Of a stretch of 64,000 nucleotides of DNA, positions 31,896 to 40,945 are shown one piece after another. The position numbers were made by a program, and so were the translations under genes. How positions within the stretch are numbered: the stretch's first letter is position 1; each line of letters starts with the position of its first letter. The stretch lies in NCBI GenBank assembly GCA_038229715.1, contig JBBROD010000014.1:1-64000 (forward strand), given 5' to 3'. This stretch comes from JANMES01 sp038229715 (GTDB taxonomy: Bacteria; Planctomycetota; Phycisphaerae; Tepidisphaerales; Tepidisphaeraceae). A model generated the notes under the pieces. The model saw nothing but the letters and a program-made list of their open reading frames with translations. It did not search any database and was not told the origin of the DNA.

Positions 31896-33125
31896 ATGTC
31901 GTTCGCCACCATCCCTGAAGTATTGGAAGACCTCAAAGCCGGCAAGCCGATCGTTCTCGTCGACGATGAAGACCGCGAGAATGAAGGCGACATCGTCTAC
32001 GCTGCCGATTTTTGCGACGCGGTGGCCGTCAACTTCATGGTGAAGCACGCCCGCGGCGTGGTGTGCTTGGCGCTGACCGAAGAGCGCTGCGACAAACTGC
32101 GCCTGCACCCGCAGACGAACTTCAACTCCGCCGCGCTCGCCACCGCGTTCACGGTGACGGTCGACGCGCACAAGCGGTTCGGCGTGAGCACCGGCGTGAG
32201 CGCCAAAGACCGCGCCAAGACCATCGAAGTCGCCATCGCCGAGGACGCGCAGCCGCACGATCTCAACCGCCCCGGCCATATCAACCCGCTCCGCGCCCGC
32301 GACGGCGGGGTGCTCGTTCGGTCCGGCCAAACCGAAGGCAGCGTCGACCTCTGCCGCTTGGCTGGGCTCAAGCCCGCGGGCGTGATCTGCGAAATCATGG
32401 CCGACGACGGCGAAATGATGCGCCGCCCGGAGCTGGAAATCTTTTGCAAACAGCACCAGCTCAAGATGTGTACGATCGCCGACCTGATCAGCTACCGACT
32501 GAAGCGCGAGCAGTTCGTCAAGCGGATCGAGAGCATCACGCTCCCCACGCGCTGGGGTGAGTTCCGCCTGCACGCCTACCAGAGCGCGATCGACCCGCAG
32601 CCGCACCTGGCTCTGTGCAAGGGCGGCATCGGCGAGCGCGACGAAGCCGGGAAAGCCAAAATCCACTCGGCCCCGACCCTCGTCCGCGTGCACAGCGAAT
32701 GCCTCACCGGCGACATCTTCGGGTCCGGCAAATGCGACTGCGGCGACCAGCTTTCCACCGCCATGCAAATAATCGAATCCGCCGGCAGCGGCGTGCTGCT
32801 CTACCTGAGACAGGAAGGCCGCGGCATCGGCCTGGCGAACAAACTCCACGCCTACGCCCTGCAGGAAAAAGGCCTGGACACCGTCGAAGCCAACCAACGA
32901 TTAGGATTGCCCATCGACAAACGCGACTACGGCATCGGCAGCCAAATCCTCCGCGACCTGGGCCTGCAAAATATTCGCATCATGACCAACAACCCGAAGA
33001 AGATTTACGGGATCGAAGGGTACGGTTTGAAGGTGGTGGAGGAAGTGCCGCTGCGCATCGAACCGGGAACGCACAACAAGCGATACCTGCAGACGAAGAA
33101 GGACAAGATGGGGCACAAGCTCTGA
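31896..33125 (+). CDS. ribBA: Bifunctional 3,4-dihydroxy-2-butanone-4-phosphate synthase/GTP cyclohydrolase II
   Basis: A 409-residue fusion. Residues 1-205 are RibB: VLVDDEDRENEGDIVYAADF, FMVKHARGVVCLAL and RPGHINPLRARDGGVLVR-type active-site segments. Residues about 210-400 are RibA: RVHSECLTGDIFGSGKCDCG supplies the zinc cysteines, and LYLRQEGRGIGLANKLHAYA plus DKRDYGIGSQILRDLG are GTP cyclohydrolase II signatures. Together they open both branches of riboflavin synthesis from ribulose-5-phosphate and GTP. Length and order match standard RibBA. No FMN riboswitch is evident upstream, where a palindrome sits instead. Other rib genes are not in the window. Confidence 0.95.
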   Translation: MSFATIPEVLEDLKAGKPIVLVDDEDRENEGDIVYAADFCDAVAVNFMVKHARGVVCLALTEERCDKLRLHPQTNFNSAALATAFTVTVDAHKRFGVSTGVSAKDRAKTIEVAIAEDAQPHDLNRPGHINPLRARDGGVLVRSGQTEGSVDLCRLAGLKPAGVICEIMADDGEMMRRPELEIFCKQHQLKMCTIADLISYRLKREQFVKRIESITLPTRWGEFRLHAYQSAIDPQPHLALCKGGIGERDEAGKAKIHSAPTLVRVHSECLTGDIFGSGKCDCGDQLSTAMQIIESAGSGVLLYLRQEGRGIGLANKLHAYALQEKGLDTVEANQRLGLPIDKRDYGIGSQILRDLGLQNIRIMTNNPKKIYGIEGYGLKVVEEVPLRIEPGTHNKRYLQTKKDKMGHKL

Positions 33126-33362
33126 TCTTCAAAACCCTACCGGTAAATAAGTTAGGCGGTGATCCGGTTCGCTGCCGATTCGAGCGAATCTGCTGCCACC
33201 CTGCCAAGGCCGGTTCAACCGCGTTTGCGAAAATAGGATGCAACTCATCAATCCCCGCCGCTTCCCCCGGATGCAGCGATCGGATAGTGTCGGTGACATT
33301 CGTAAGGAACCCACCGGCCGATGCTGGTGGGGGCGGTGGCGCTTAAATCTCGAAAAACGCTC

Positions 33363-35288
33363 ATGTCCGATTCAAATCACGATTCGTCCAAGCCGCAGGC
33401 GTTGTCGTTGCTCGCGAGCGAGCGGCCGCGCAATCTGGGGTGGTTCGGGGCGGCGGGGTTGTTGTTTGGCGATTGGGGCACGAGCCGTCTTTACGTGCTC
33501 GGGCTGGCGTTTCTGGTTGCGGGGAGGAGCAGCTTTTTTCTCATCGCCGCGATGAGCATGCTCATCCTGTTCGTCGCCTGGGCGTACACGCAGATCTGCC
33601 GGATTTATCCCGACGGCGGCGGCGTTTACACGGCGGCGAGGCATCGGCATCCGCTGCTGGGCGTGGTCGGGGCGCTACTGCTGTTTTCGGATTACACCAT
33701 CACCGCCTCGCTCAGCGCGGTGGAAGCGTTCCACTATTTCGGGCTCGGCGAGCGTCACGAGGTGATGGTGGCCGAGGCCGATCCCGGCGACGACGTGCGG
33801 CTACATTCGGACAAGACTGAGGAAAAAAAGGAATCTCACTCGCTGTGGCACTGGAACAGCCCCGGCCTGTGGGCGATCGCCGCGATCTTTCTGATCGGAG
33901 CGCTCAACCTTCTTGGTCCAAAACACACGGCCGGCCCGGCGATTATGGCGGCGGTGGGGATGATCGCGATCACGCTGCTGGTGACCGCCTTTGCGCTACC
34001 GAGGCTGCCGTGGTCGCAGATTCATTTGAAGATCGGCACGCTCCATCAGCCGCCGCTGCAGATGTGGGAGGCGTTTGTCGCCGTCGTTTTGGCGCTCTCG
34101 GGCGTGGAGGCGATCGCCAATCTCACCGGCGTGATGAAGCGCCCGGTGTACGGCACGGCCAGCAAATCGATCTGGATGGTGGCGGCGGAAGTGGCGGTCT
34201 TCAACCTGCTGCTGGCGCTGATCATGGTCTGCACGACCGGCCTCGGCCGCGAGGGGCATAAGGAAGACATGCTGGCGTATCTCGCTCACGCGTACATTGG
34301 CGTGTGGGGCGAATGGCCGGTGCGAATCGTCGGCGGGGTGCTGCTGCTCAGCGCCACCAACACCGCCATCGGGGCGCTGATGAGCACCGTGTACGTCATG
34401 AGCCGCGATAACGAACTGCCCGGCGTGCTGCAGAAGCTCAACAGCTTCGGCTCGCCGTGGCTCGGCTGCGTGATCGCGACGCTCGTGCCGGCCGGTGTGT
34501 TGCTGTTCTATCATGACCTGGAAAAACTCGCGCATCTGTACGCGATCGGCATTGTGGGCGCGGTGTCGATCAACTGCTTACTCACCGCGTTTCACCCGCG
34601 CCTGCGGCGGTGGTACCGCAAATGGCCGATGGTGTTGATCGGCATTCTGCTGGTGGCGGTGTGGGTTACGCTCGCGGTGACGAAACCTCACGCGCTGATC
34701 TTTGTTTCGATCGTGATGATCGTCGGGTTGATCTGTCGCCAGGCGACGCAGTATTACGCGAAGAAGCGGCCGAAGCCGTCGCTGCTGCGGCAGGCGATTG
34801 TCGAGCAGCTTCCGCCGGAAGCGCTGCTCAAGGCCAAGTTGCTGCTCTCGACGGCCGGTTCGGCGCGGCTGGCAGTGCCGGCGCTGGAGTACGCCAAGTC
34901 GCTCGACGCGGCGCTGGTGGTGTGCTACGTCCGCGAAGTCGCGCTGTCGTACAAGGTGGAGGCTGAGACCCGGCTGACGCTCGATAACGATCCGGCGGCG
35001 CAGGCGCTGTTTACGGATTTCCTGGACCTCGGGCACAAGTACGGCGTGCCGATCATCCCGATGTACGACACCGGCCCGAACGCCCCGGAACTGATCGCCG
35101 AGACCGCCGCCATCAACGGGGTGGAGAAGCTGCTGATCGGCTCCAGCCGTCGCGGCGCGTTGCACACGTTCATCAAGGGAAGCTTCCAGCGGAAGTTGGA
35201 AGCCCTGCTCCCGCCGGACATTTCCGTACATGTTTTGGAAGAAGAAGCGGTCGTCCCGACGTCGGAAGTGACAAGCACCCGAGCGTAG
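33363..35288 (+). CDS. KimA-like APC-superfamily potassium transporter, paralogue 1
   Basis: A 641-residue protein with about 12 transmembrane helices and a soluble C-terminal domain. The N-terminus has LLFGDWGTSRLYVLGLAFLV and AYTQICRIYPDGGGVYTAAR, corresponding to the YPxGGGxY helix of KimA/APC permeases; VEAIANLTGVMKRPVYGTA follows. From about 470 the sequence becomes soluble and ends in a UspA-like nucleotide-binding fold (NGVEKLLIGSSRRGALHTFI). KimA imports K+ and is inhibited by c-di-AMP bound to its cytoplasmic part (family knowledge). The K+ assignment is an inference resting on this architecture and on the riboswitch before paralogue 2. ATG 33363 is chosen over an ATG 14 codons upstream. 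No riboswitch is seen in the 237 bp before it. Confidence 0.75.
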   Translation: MSDSNHDSSKPQALSLLASERPRNLGWFGAAGLLFGDWGTSRLYVLGLAFLVAGRSSFFLIAAMSMLILFVAWAYTQICRIYPDGGGVYTAARHRHPLLGVVGALLLFSDYTITASLSAVEAFHYFGLGERHEVMVAEADPGDDVRLHSDKTEEKKESHSLWHWNSPGLWAIAAIFLIGALNLLGPKHTAGPAIMAAVGMIAITLLVTAFALPRLPWSQIHLKIGTLHQPPLQMWEAFVAVVLALSGVEAIANLTGVMKRPVYGTASKSIWMVAAEVAVFNLLLALIMVCTTGLGREGHKEDMLAYLAHAYIGVWGEWPVRIVGGVLLLSATNTAIGALMSTVYVMSRDNELPGVLQKLNSFGSPWLGCVIATLVPAGVLLFYHDLEKLAHLYAIGIVGAVSINCLLTAFHPRLRRWYRKWPMVLIGILLVAVWVTLAVTKPHALIFVSIVMIVGLICRQATQYYAKKRPKPSLLRQAIVEQLPPEALLKAKLLLSTAGSARLAVPALEYAKSLDAALVVCYVREVALSYKVEAETRLTLDNDPAAQALFTDFLDLGHKYGVPIIPMYDTGPNAPELIAETAAINGVEKLLIGSSRRGALHTFIKGSFQRKLEALLPPDISVHVLEEEAVVPTSEVTSTRA

Positions 35289-35390
35289 TGAGGGCGAGGG
35301 AATCACGATTTTTGTGTGTCGTAAGTGCAATTCCTGTATTGTCTTAGTGCATTTTTATGACCGGGTAGGTGTTCCGCTTATTGACACGCC

Positions 35391-35575
35391 AGCCTGCGCG
35401 CGTCACGCTATTGCCCGTATTGAGCCGCCGAGGTCGTGTCCGATGACGCGACGCGGGGAACCCAAGGGTGATCAGAAGGAAGTCACTGATCACCGGGGGC
35501 TAAGGGACTCACAAAAGTCCCGGGACACTTTCAAGTCCCAGCCCGTCAGCTAACCCCGTAGGCCTGTGAAAGGGC
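35391..35575 (+). promoter_or_regulatory. c-di-AMP riboswitch (ydaO/yuaA type)
   Basis: Conserved core blocks of the ydaO-yuaA class appear in order: ACGCGGGGAACCCA (35451-35464), AGGGTGATC (35465-35473), GGGGGCTAAGGGA (35495-35507), then CCCGTCAGCTAACCCCGTAG (35542-35561) with GC. Between the first and third blocks a hairpin GTGATCAG/CTGATCAC fills the variable arm. The aptamer binds c-di-AMP and normally switches off K+ import or cell-wall genes (class knowledge). It lies between the two KimA-like genes, about 240 nt before the start of paralogue 2, and is followed by a terminator at 35691-35756. The outer P1 boundaries are approximate. Confidence 0.9.
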
Positions 35576-35690
35576 GCAACGCAAGCTCCACAATAGCGGG
35601 AACGAATGTTCCCGTCGGACGAAAGCAACCGCCTTTCGTCGATCGGGTTTGAACAACCCGATCACCTTCCGAGCAAAGCGCTGTGCGAAT

Positions 35691-35756
35691 GTGAACGACA
35701 CCCGTTTTTCGACGATTCCTCGAATCGTCGTGGGTGCTATTCGTTCACCGTTTTTT
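35691..35756 (+). terminator. Riboswitch-linked intrinsic terminator
   Basis: GTGAACG at 35691 pairs with CGTTCAC at 35742-35748, with ACACCC/GGGTG and an inner CGACGATTC/CGAATCGTCG hairpin stacked within, followed by TTTTTT. It stands between the aptamer and the downstream start codon, the expected position for an OFF-switch expression platform. Smaller hairpins (GGGAACGAATGTTCCC; GGGTT/AACCC) precede it. Confidence 0.82.
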
Positions 35757-35810
35757 CTGACGTGCGTTTCTAACGCTCGCCGGATCGAACGCGCAATTGA
35801 AGGCATTTTT

Positions 35811-37970
35811 ATGCATTCCGCTCCGTCTGGTGGTAAGGCCAAGCCCGAAGCTTTGTCCCTGCTCGCGGCTGAACGTCCGCGCAACGTGACATGGCTCCAA
35901 TCCGCCGGCCTGTTGTTCGGCGACTGGGGGACGAGCCGTCTTTATGTACTCGGCCTGGCGTTTTTGTTCGCCGGTCGAACCAGCTTCTACCTCATTCTGC
36001 TAATGAGCCTGCTGATCGTCGCGGTCGGCTGGGCGTACACGCAGATCTGCCGCATCTACCCCGACGGCGGCGGTGTATACACGGCCGCCAAGGCTAAGAG
36101 CAAGACGCTCGCAGTCGTTGGCGCGCTATTGCTGTTCGCCGATTACACCGTCACCGCCAGCCTGAGCGCGCTCGATGCGTTCCACTATTTCGGCCTGCAC
36201 CGGACGGCCATAGTGACCGAAACCAAAACCGACGGCGGCGATCAACTCGATACTGAAACCGAGCACCACGTCACACTCGAAGCCCTGCCGGATTCGCTGA
36301 CTTCGGACACTACGTTCAGCCACCTGATGAAGTACGACGCGGAGAAGCGCACGCTTACTTTCCACGGTAAGCAGATGTGGATTTTTGACCGCCCGATGAC
36401 CGGTTCGGAGCAAGATCAACTTTCGTTGCTGTCGGAGGACGCGACGTATCGATCCGCGGTAAAAGAGTTGTACGACCAAACCCAGCCCCAGCCGGGCGAA
36501 TCGCTGTTGGCGTGGGATTCGCCGGGCCTTTGGGCGATCGTCGCCATCTTTCTCATCGGCTCATTCAACCTGATGGGCCCGAAGCACACCGGCGGGTTTG
36601 CCATTTTCGCGGCCGTCGGGATGATCGTCATCACGCTGCTCATTACCGTGTTCGCGCTGCCGCAGATCGATTGGCATCACATTCAGTTCGGCAAGCTGTT
36701 TAACGACACCGGATTCGTCCATCGCCCGCGCGAGATGTGGACGGCGTTCGTGTCGATCGTGCTGGCGCTCTCGGGCGTCGAGGCGATCGCCAACCTCACC
36801 GGCGTGATGAAAAAGCCCGTCGCCCATACGGCCCGCAAAGCCATCTGGGTGGTGACGGCGGAAGTCGCGATCTTCAACGTCATACTCGCCGTGGTGATGC
36901 TTGCCATCGTCCCGCTCGACCGATCGGCCCACACCAGCGACATGCTGGCGTTTCTGGCCGGGCATTACGTCGCCGGCGTCGGTGAGTGGCTGGTCCGTAT
37001 CGTCGGCGGGTTGCTTTTGCTGTCGGCCACCAACACGGCGCTGACGGACATGATCTCCGTCCAGTACCTGATGGCCCGCGACGGCGAACTGCCGGTCTTC
37101 ATGCAGAGGCTCAACCGTTTCGGCGTCCCGTGGGTGCCGGCCGTCGTCGCTGCAAGTGTGCCGATCCTGGTGCTGCTGGTCAGCCATGATCTGGAAGCGC
37201 TGGCCGCGCTCTACGCGATCGGCGTGATCGGCGCGGTGGCGATCAACGTTACGCTCTGCGCGACGCACCCGCGTCTTCGCCGGATGCACCGGAAAATCCC
37301 GATGCTGATGCTGGGCATTGTGCTGCTGGCGATCTGGGTATCGCTGGCGTTCACCAAGCTGCACGCGCTGCTGTTCGTGATCACGGTGATGGCAGTGGGC
37401 CTGACCGCCCGAGCGCTCACCAAGTGGCTGGCCGAGCGGAAGGGCCCGCGCGTCAGTCTGCTGCGTCAGGCGATCGCCGAGCAGTTGACGACCGAAGCGA
37501 TGATCAAGCCGAAGATTCTGCTCGGCACTTACGGCTCGGACGCACTGGCGCCGGCGGCGCTGGCCGAGGCGAAGAAGAGCGGCTCGACGCTGGTCGTCTG
37601 CTTCATCCGCCAGGTGAATCTGTCTTACAAGTTTGACGAGAAGAAATTGACGATCGACACGGACCTGGCGGCGCTCAAAACGTTCAGCAAGATTCTCGAC
37701 CACGCTCACGAGATGGGCGTGCCGGTCCTGCCGATCTACGACACCGGCCCGGACGCTGCGGAGTTGATGGCCGAGAACGCCGCCATCTACGGCTGCGATC
37801 GCGTGCTGATCGGCTCCAGCCGGCAGGGCATTCTGTATCACCTGATCAAGGGACATTTCCAGCGCCGACTTGAATCGATCCTCCCGCGGGAGATTCCGGT
37901 TCAGGTGGTCGCCCCAACGCCGGTGGTGGCGAACGAATCGCCAGCCGAGCCGGCGGTGGCGGCGCACTAG
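35811..37970 (+). CDS. KimA-like APC-superfamily potassium transporter, paralogue 2 (riboswitch-controlled)
   Basis: A 719-residue paralogue of the gene at 33363-35288, sharing ALSLLAAERPRN, FGDWGTSRLYVLGLAFLFAG, YPDGGGVYTAAK, ALSGVEAIANLTGVMKKPVA and a C-terminal UspA-like domain (YGCDRVLIGSSRQGILYHLI). It is longer because of a loop of about 110 residues after the third helix (about 127-237) that holds a charged, non-membrane segment. ATG 35811 follows GAAGG; the long in-frame extension upstream crosses the terminator and is not coding. Control by the c-di-AMP riboswitch and terminator is inferred from their placement. The likely role is K+ uptake at the cytoplasmic membrane, repressed when c-di-AMP is high. 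Confidence 0.82.
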   Translation: MHSAPSGGKAKPEALSLLAAERPRNVTWLQSAGLLFGDWGTSRLYVLGLAFLFAGRTSFYLILLMSLLIVAVGWAYTQICRIYPDGGGVYTAAKAKSKTLAVVGALLLFADYTVTASLSALDAFHYFGLHRTAIVTETKTDGGDQLDTETEHHVTLEALPDSLTSDTTFSHLMKYDAEKRTLTFHGKQMWIFDRPMTGSEQDQLSLLSEDATYRSAVKELYDQTQPQPGESLLAWDSPGLWAIVAIFLIGSFNLMGPKHTGGFAIFAAVGMIVITLLITVFALPQIDWHHIQFGKLFNDTGFVHRPREMWTAFVSIVLALSGVEAIANLTGVMKKPVAHTARKAIWVVTAEVAIFNVILAVVMLAIVPLDRSAHTSDMLAFLAGHYVAGVGEWLVRIVGGLLLLSATNTALTDMISVQYLMARDGELPVFMQRLNRFGVPWVPAVVAASVPILVLLVSHDLEALAALYAIGVIGAVAINVTLCATHPRLRRMHRKIPMLMLGIVLLAIWVSLAFTKLHALLFVITVMAVGLTARALTKWLAERKGPRVSLLRQAIAEQLTTEAMIKPKILLGTYGSDALAPAALAEAKKSGSTLVVCFIRQVNLSYKFDEKKLTIDTDLAALKTFSKILDHAHEMGVPVLPIYDTGPDAAELMAENAAIYGCDRVLIGSSRQGILYHLIKGHFQRRLESILPREIPVQVVAPTPVVANESPAEPAVAAH

Positions 37971-37990
37971 GTGTGAGCGTTTGATCAATC

Positions 37991-38068
37991 CAACTGGAGG
38001 GCGGGTGTCCTCACCCGTCGTGGATTGGAGACAAACGCGGCGGCTGGGGACAGCCGCCCTCCAGTCGG
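37991..38068. repeat. R2 palindromic element, copy 1
   Basis: The left arm CAACTGGAGGGCGGGTGTCC and the right arm GGGACAGCCGCCCTCCAGTC are near-perfect inverse complements. The related copy at 62298-62376 shares CTGGAGGGxGGGTGTCCTCA. A half-copy reading GGACACCCGCCCTCCAG is seen near 23690. It lies between convergent genes. Confidence 0.75.
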
Positions 38069-38124
38069 CGTCGACAGTTTTCAGAGTGTGCGAAGTGCCC
38101 TGGAAAAGAAGCAGAAGCGCAGAA

Positions 38125-39663
38125 TCAATGCCCAGTAACAGTGCTCACCGTCATCCAAAGCAAGCTGACAACCAGCCCGATTAGCAGCAGCCCGTACATG
38201 CGTTGCATCTGCTTGTCGAACGCATCACTGCGGGCCGGATGGGCGGCTAATTCGCGGAGGAAATGCATTCGCTTCTGAATACTGCCGTGCAGCCATTCGT
38301 GCTTGGCGATGGGGATGTTGTTTACCACTGCTACGCGGTGCAGCGCCGAAGAGAACATCGCCGCCCCGTGTCGGCCGACGGAAGGGTTCGGGAACGCCTG
38401 CGGCTCGTACTGCAGCATCATTTGCACCGGCGCCCCGGCGATCGCCGGCCGCATCGGGGCGACCAGGTCGGACGCATGGAAGATGAGTTCACTGGTATCG
38501 CCGTTCACCCGGCGGTGGTTCAACTCCATCAGCCGTGCGGCGTACACGTCGGCCTGCCGCTCGCACTGGCGACTGAGAAAGCCGAAGGTCCAGAACAACC
38601 CGCTGATACCGGCCAGTGCGAACAGTTCCTCTCCGTAGCGGAAATTGAGTGGCGTGAGTTTTTCAAGGCAGCCCAGACCGCACATGCACAGGATGAAAAA
38701 GATGACATACCAAACCATGTGGCGGTGTACGACGTGCCCCATCTCGTGCGCGAAAACCGCTTCGATCTGTTCGTCGGTCATCGTCTCCAGCAGCGCATCG
38801 CTCAGCAGCACATATCGCACCGGCGAAAACAGCCCCATGACGGCGGCGTTGCAGACGTTATTGTTGGTCTGCCAAAGCAGGATTTCGCGGTACTTCATCC
38901 CCGATCGCCGCGCCATCGACACCAGCCGTTGCCGCAGCGGCGAATCCGGCAGCGGAATCGTGTTCAGCACGCGGCGGAGGATTGAAGGCGCCAGCACGAA
39001 GATGATCGCCGACGCTGACACGCTGATGACTGCTTCGGAAACTTCGGTCGTCGCGTAACCGCTCAACGTCCACCCTCTGGAGATGAGGTCGCGCATCGCC
39101 ACGATCAAAATCAGCGGCAGGCAGATGAACAGCACCTGCATGCGGAAGTTCGATCGGAAATAATCCCAAAATCGCGGCGGGGCGATCAGCGGCAAATCAG
39201 CTTCGAGTTGGTTGAGCAGATTTTGTTCCCGCGGCGCCCGGTCGGCTGGGAACTGCGCCCACCACAGCCCCATCCAGGTGACAATGCCGGGCATGATCCC
39301 CAGCAATACCGTCGGCGAGTGCAATCCCATCCAACTGATCGGTTCGCCCTGCTGTACCGGCGGGAAGATCATCTGCATCACGTCGCCCCAGCCGAGCAGG
39401 TAAATCCCGAACCCGAACCACACCGGCACGAGCCAGCGGGCGAAGTGGATCATCCGGTTGAAACGCCCGACGCTGCGGTGGAGGTTGTCGGTCTCCACTT
39501 GGCGGGCGAGGAACCGCGACCAGAGGCCGAGGGTCACCACAAGAATCACGTAAAAGCCGAAGAACAGCCCGACCCGCAGCGCTAAATGCGCCGTTGACGG
39601 GGATGCCTCTGGACGCCAGAGCATCCAGAGCATGAAGATCATCATCAAAAGAATGCGAGACAC
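38125..39663 (-). CDS. Integral-membrane M48-family metallopeptidase (Ste24/HtpX-like)
   Basis: A 512-residue protein with about eight hydrophobic helices (LRVGLFFGFYVILVVTLGL, MGLHSPTVLLGIMPGIVTWM, MQVLFICLPLILIVAM and others). The zinc site HEMGH is at 306-310 with VVHRH after it, and the third-ligand region SRQCERQADVYAARLMEL lies near 360-380. The architecture fits CAAX-protease-like/HtpX membrane proteases that cleave misfolded membrane proteins. The C-terminus ends in one more helix (LLLIGLVVSLLWMTV). It converges with the KimA-like gene; R2 copy 1 lies between them. Confidence 0.85.
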   Translation of the reverse strand: MSRILLMMIFMLWMLWRPEASPSTAHLALRVGLFFGFYVILVVTLGLWSRFLARQVETDNLHRSVGRFNRMIHFARWLVPVWFGFGIYLLGWGDVMQMIFPPVQQGEPISWMGLHSPTVLLGIMPGIVTWMGLWWAQFPADRAPREQNLLNQLEADLPLIAPPRFWDYFRSNFRMQVLFICLPLILIVAMRDLISRGWTLSGYATTEVSEAVISVSASAIIFVLAPSILRRVLNTIPLPDSPLRQRLVSMARRSGMKYREILLWQTNNNVCNAAVMGLFSPVRYVLLSDALLETMTDEQIEAVFAHEMGHVVHRHMVWYVIFFILCMCGLGCLEKLTPLNFRYGEELFALAGISGLFWTFGFLSRQCERQADVYAARLMELNHRRVNGDTSELIFHASDLVAPMRPAIAGAPVQMMLQYEPQAFPNPSVGRHGAAMFSSALHRVAVVNNIPIAKHEWLHGSIQKRMHFLRELAAHPARSDAFDKQMQRMYGLLLIGLVVSLLWMTVSTVTGH

Positions 39664-39996
39664 GTCGAATGAATCCTATTCCGCGTTCAGCCGGGTGGTT
39701 AGTCGCGTAACAGTACACCGCGGTTGGAAACCCGTCGAGACAAACATGGAAATCAGAGAAATGTTTGTGATACCGATCGGTCCGGTTGCGGCTAGCCGCA
39801 TTGAAATCGTGCGGCTTTCAACAAGCCTCAGGTGGGGTTGTTCACAAAAGCCGCGTTTTTGGCTCGGTAGCAAGTCTGATAACCACAATCTAAGCCTACT
39901 TTATCAAAATTACCCAAATTAACAAAAGTGTTTTGCCGCGACATCCGATGAAGAAAAAGTAAGGGGATCAGGGAACTACTGATACAGGAGCTAGCT
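39664..39996. other. Divergent intergenic region before the PilZ gene
   Basis: 333 bp without a credible gene. The AT-rich part (about 39880-39935, ACTTTATCAAAATTACCC) is the most likely promoter area for the PilZ gene at 39997. GGTAGCAAGTC and nearby words show no known RNA motif. Short frames on both strands lack start signals and similarity. Confidence 0.4.
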
Positions 39997-40461
39997 ATGA
40001 CCACGTTGCACGAACAAGGCAAGAAGAACCCGATGAAGATTGGTCCCGAATCGGCCAAGTCCGGCTCTGAACGCCGACAGCACCGTCGTCATGATCTGGA
40101 ACAGAGTGGGATCAGCGTGGAACGCTGGGACGGCCAGCGCAAGGCCGGCGAACCGATCGGCCAGTTGGTCGATCTCTCCGCCGGTGGCGTTCGCATCCGC
40201 ACGCAGTCAGCCAACATTAAAGCCGACGGCCAGATCCGTGTGAAGCTTGCCCTCCCCGACTACGCGGGCATTTGCCCGTTCGTCGACACCAGCAGCAACG
40301 ATCCGAAGCCCAAGCGCGAATGGATCGGCTGGATGACCGTCGCCCGCGTGACCAAAATCACCGATCAGCAAGCCGACGTTTGCGGCAGGCTCGTCGACAT
40401 GGACGAGATGGACCGCGGCATGCTCGGCCTTTACCTCAGCACCCAGCCGCTGGCGGCGTAA
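39997..40461 (+). CDS. PilZ-domain (c-di-GMP-binding) protein
   Basis: A 154-residue protein. The bipartite c-di-GMP motif is present: an arginine-rich patch SERRQHRRHDLE (RxxxR, about 24-35) and DLSAGGVRIR (about 62-71; D/NxSxxG). The rest is a beta-barrel with a C-terminal helix (DEMDRGMLGLYLS). A PilZ domain senses cyclic di-GMP and adjusts motility, polysaccharide or secretion partners (family knowledge). ATG 39997 follows CAGGAG. It is a single-gene unit closed by a terminator at 40489-40529. Its target is unknown; no flagellar or cellulose gene is adjacent. Confidence 0.85.
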   Translation: MTTLHEQGKKNPMKIGPESAKSGSERRQHRRHDLEQSGISVERWDGQRKAGEPIGQLVDLSAGGVRIRTQSANIKADGQIRVKLALPDYAGICPFVDTSSNDPKPKREWIGWMTVARVTKITDQQADVCGRLVDMDEMDRGMLGLYLSTQPLAA

Positions 40462-40488
40462 GCCCCGCCGGCTAACAAGCCACTACGC

Positions 40489-40529
40489 GACCCGCCGACG
40501 ATCTTTTGGATCACGGCGGGTCTTTTATT
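40489..40529 (+). terminator. Intrinsic terminator of the PilZ gene
   Basis: GACCCGCCG pairs with CGGCGGGTC across a 16-nt loop and is followed by TTTTATT. It lies 27 bp after the PilZ stop codon. Confidence 0.85.
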
Positions 40530-40588
40530 GCGCGAGGGAAGGCGGCATTGTTCAACCCTGTAGTTTCCGGACATTCTGCAGCGGCCGT

Positions 40589-40945
40589 TCAAGGCCGACG
40601 GATCCGCAATTTTCGATCGGTAATGACCACAAAACAGTGCTGCCACGATTCGATTTTACTCATCTGCAACACCTGTAGAATACGCGCTGTCAGACGCCGA
40701 CGACTCGGGCTATTAAGGCGAATCAGCACAATTCCAAAGTGTGTTCCCGGCTTGAATTTCCGCAAATCTGAGAAATCCAAATCCTGGGTAAACAGAATAC
40801 GTCCCTCGGCTTGGGCTGCCCTAAAAATAGTGTCGTCGTTCTCCCCCGTAAGTCCTTCGGAACGCACGGTGTGAACATCGTGTTGAGCGGAAGTGAGTGA
40901 CTCGACCAATTCCTCGGACAGATTCTCGTCGAGTTTGATCTTCAT
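40589..40945 (-). CDS. DUF5615 PIN-like toxin of a toxin-antitoxin pair
   Basis: 118 residues starting MKIKLDENLSEELVESLTSA. The early acidic residues (D6E7N8) followed by HDVHTVRSEGLTGENDDTIF and RILFTQDLDFSDLRKFKPGT are the DUF5615 pattern, a PIN-related putative ribonuclease fold. Its ATG overlaps the stop of the upstream DUF433 gene by 4 nt (ATGA), which indicates translational coupling. The toxin role is inferred from family and pairing. The C-terminus is Arg-rich (ITDRKLRIRRP). Confidence 0.82.
   Translation of the reverse strand: MKIKLDENLSEELVESLTSAQHDVHTVRSEGLTGENDDTIFRAAQAEGRILFTQDLDFSDLRKFKPGTHFGIVLIRLNSPSRRRLTARILQVLQMSKIESWQHCFVVITDRKLRIRRP

Noticed and set aside
33126..33362. 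Possible second c-di-AMP aptamer before KimA paralogue 1 (GGAACCCACCGG)
   Set aside because: Only one short block resembles the class; the CAGCTAACC core is absent.
36561..37988. 475-codon minus-strand frame opposite the KimA-like gene
   Set aside because: His/Arg/Asp-rich composition typical of antisense frames; the plus strand encodes a clear transporter.
39632..39922. 96-codon plus-strand frame before the PilZ gene
   Set aside because: Overlaps the start of the M48 gene in antisense and lacks a ribosome-binding site.
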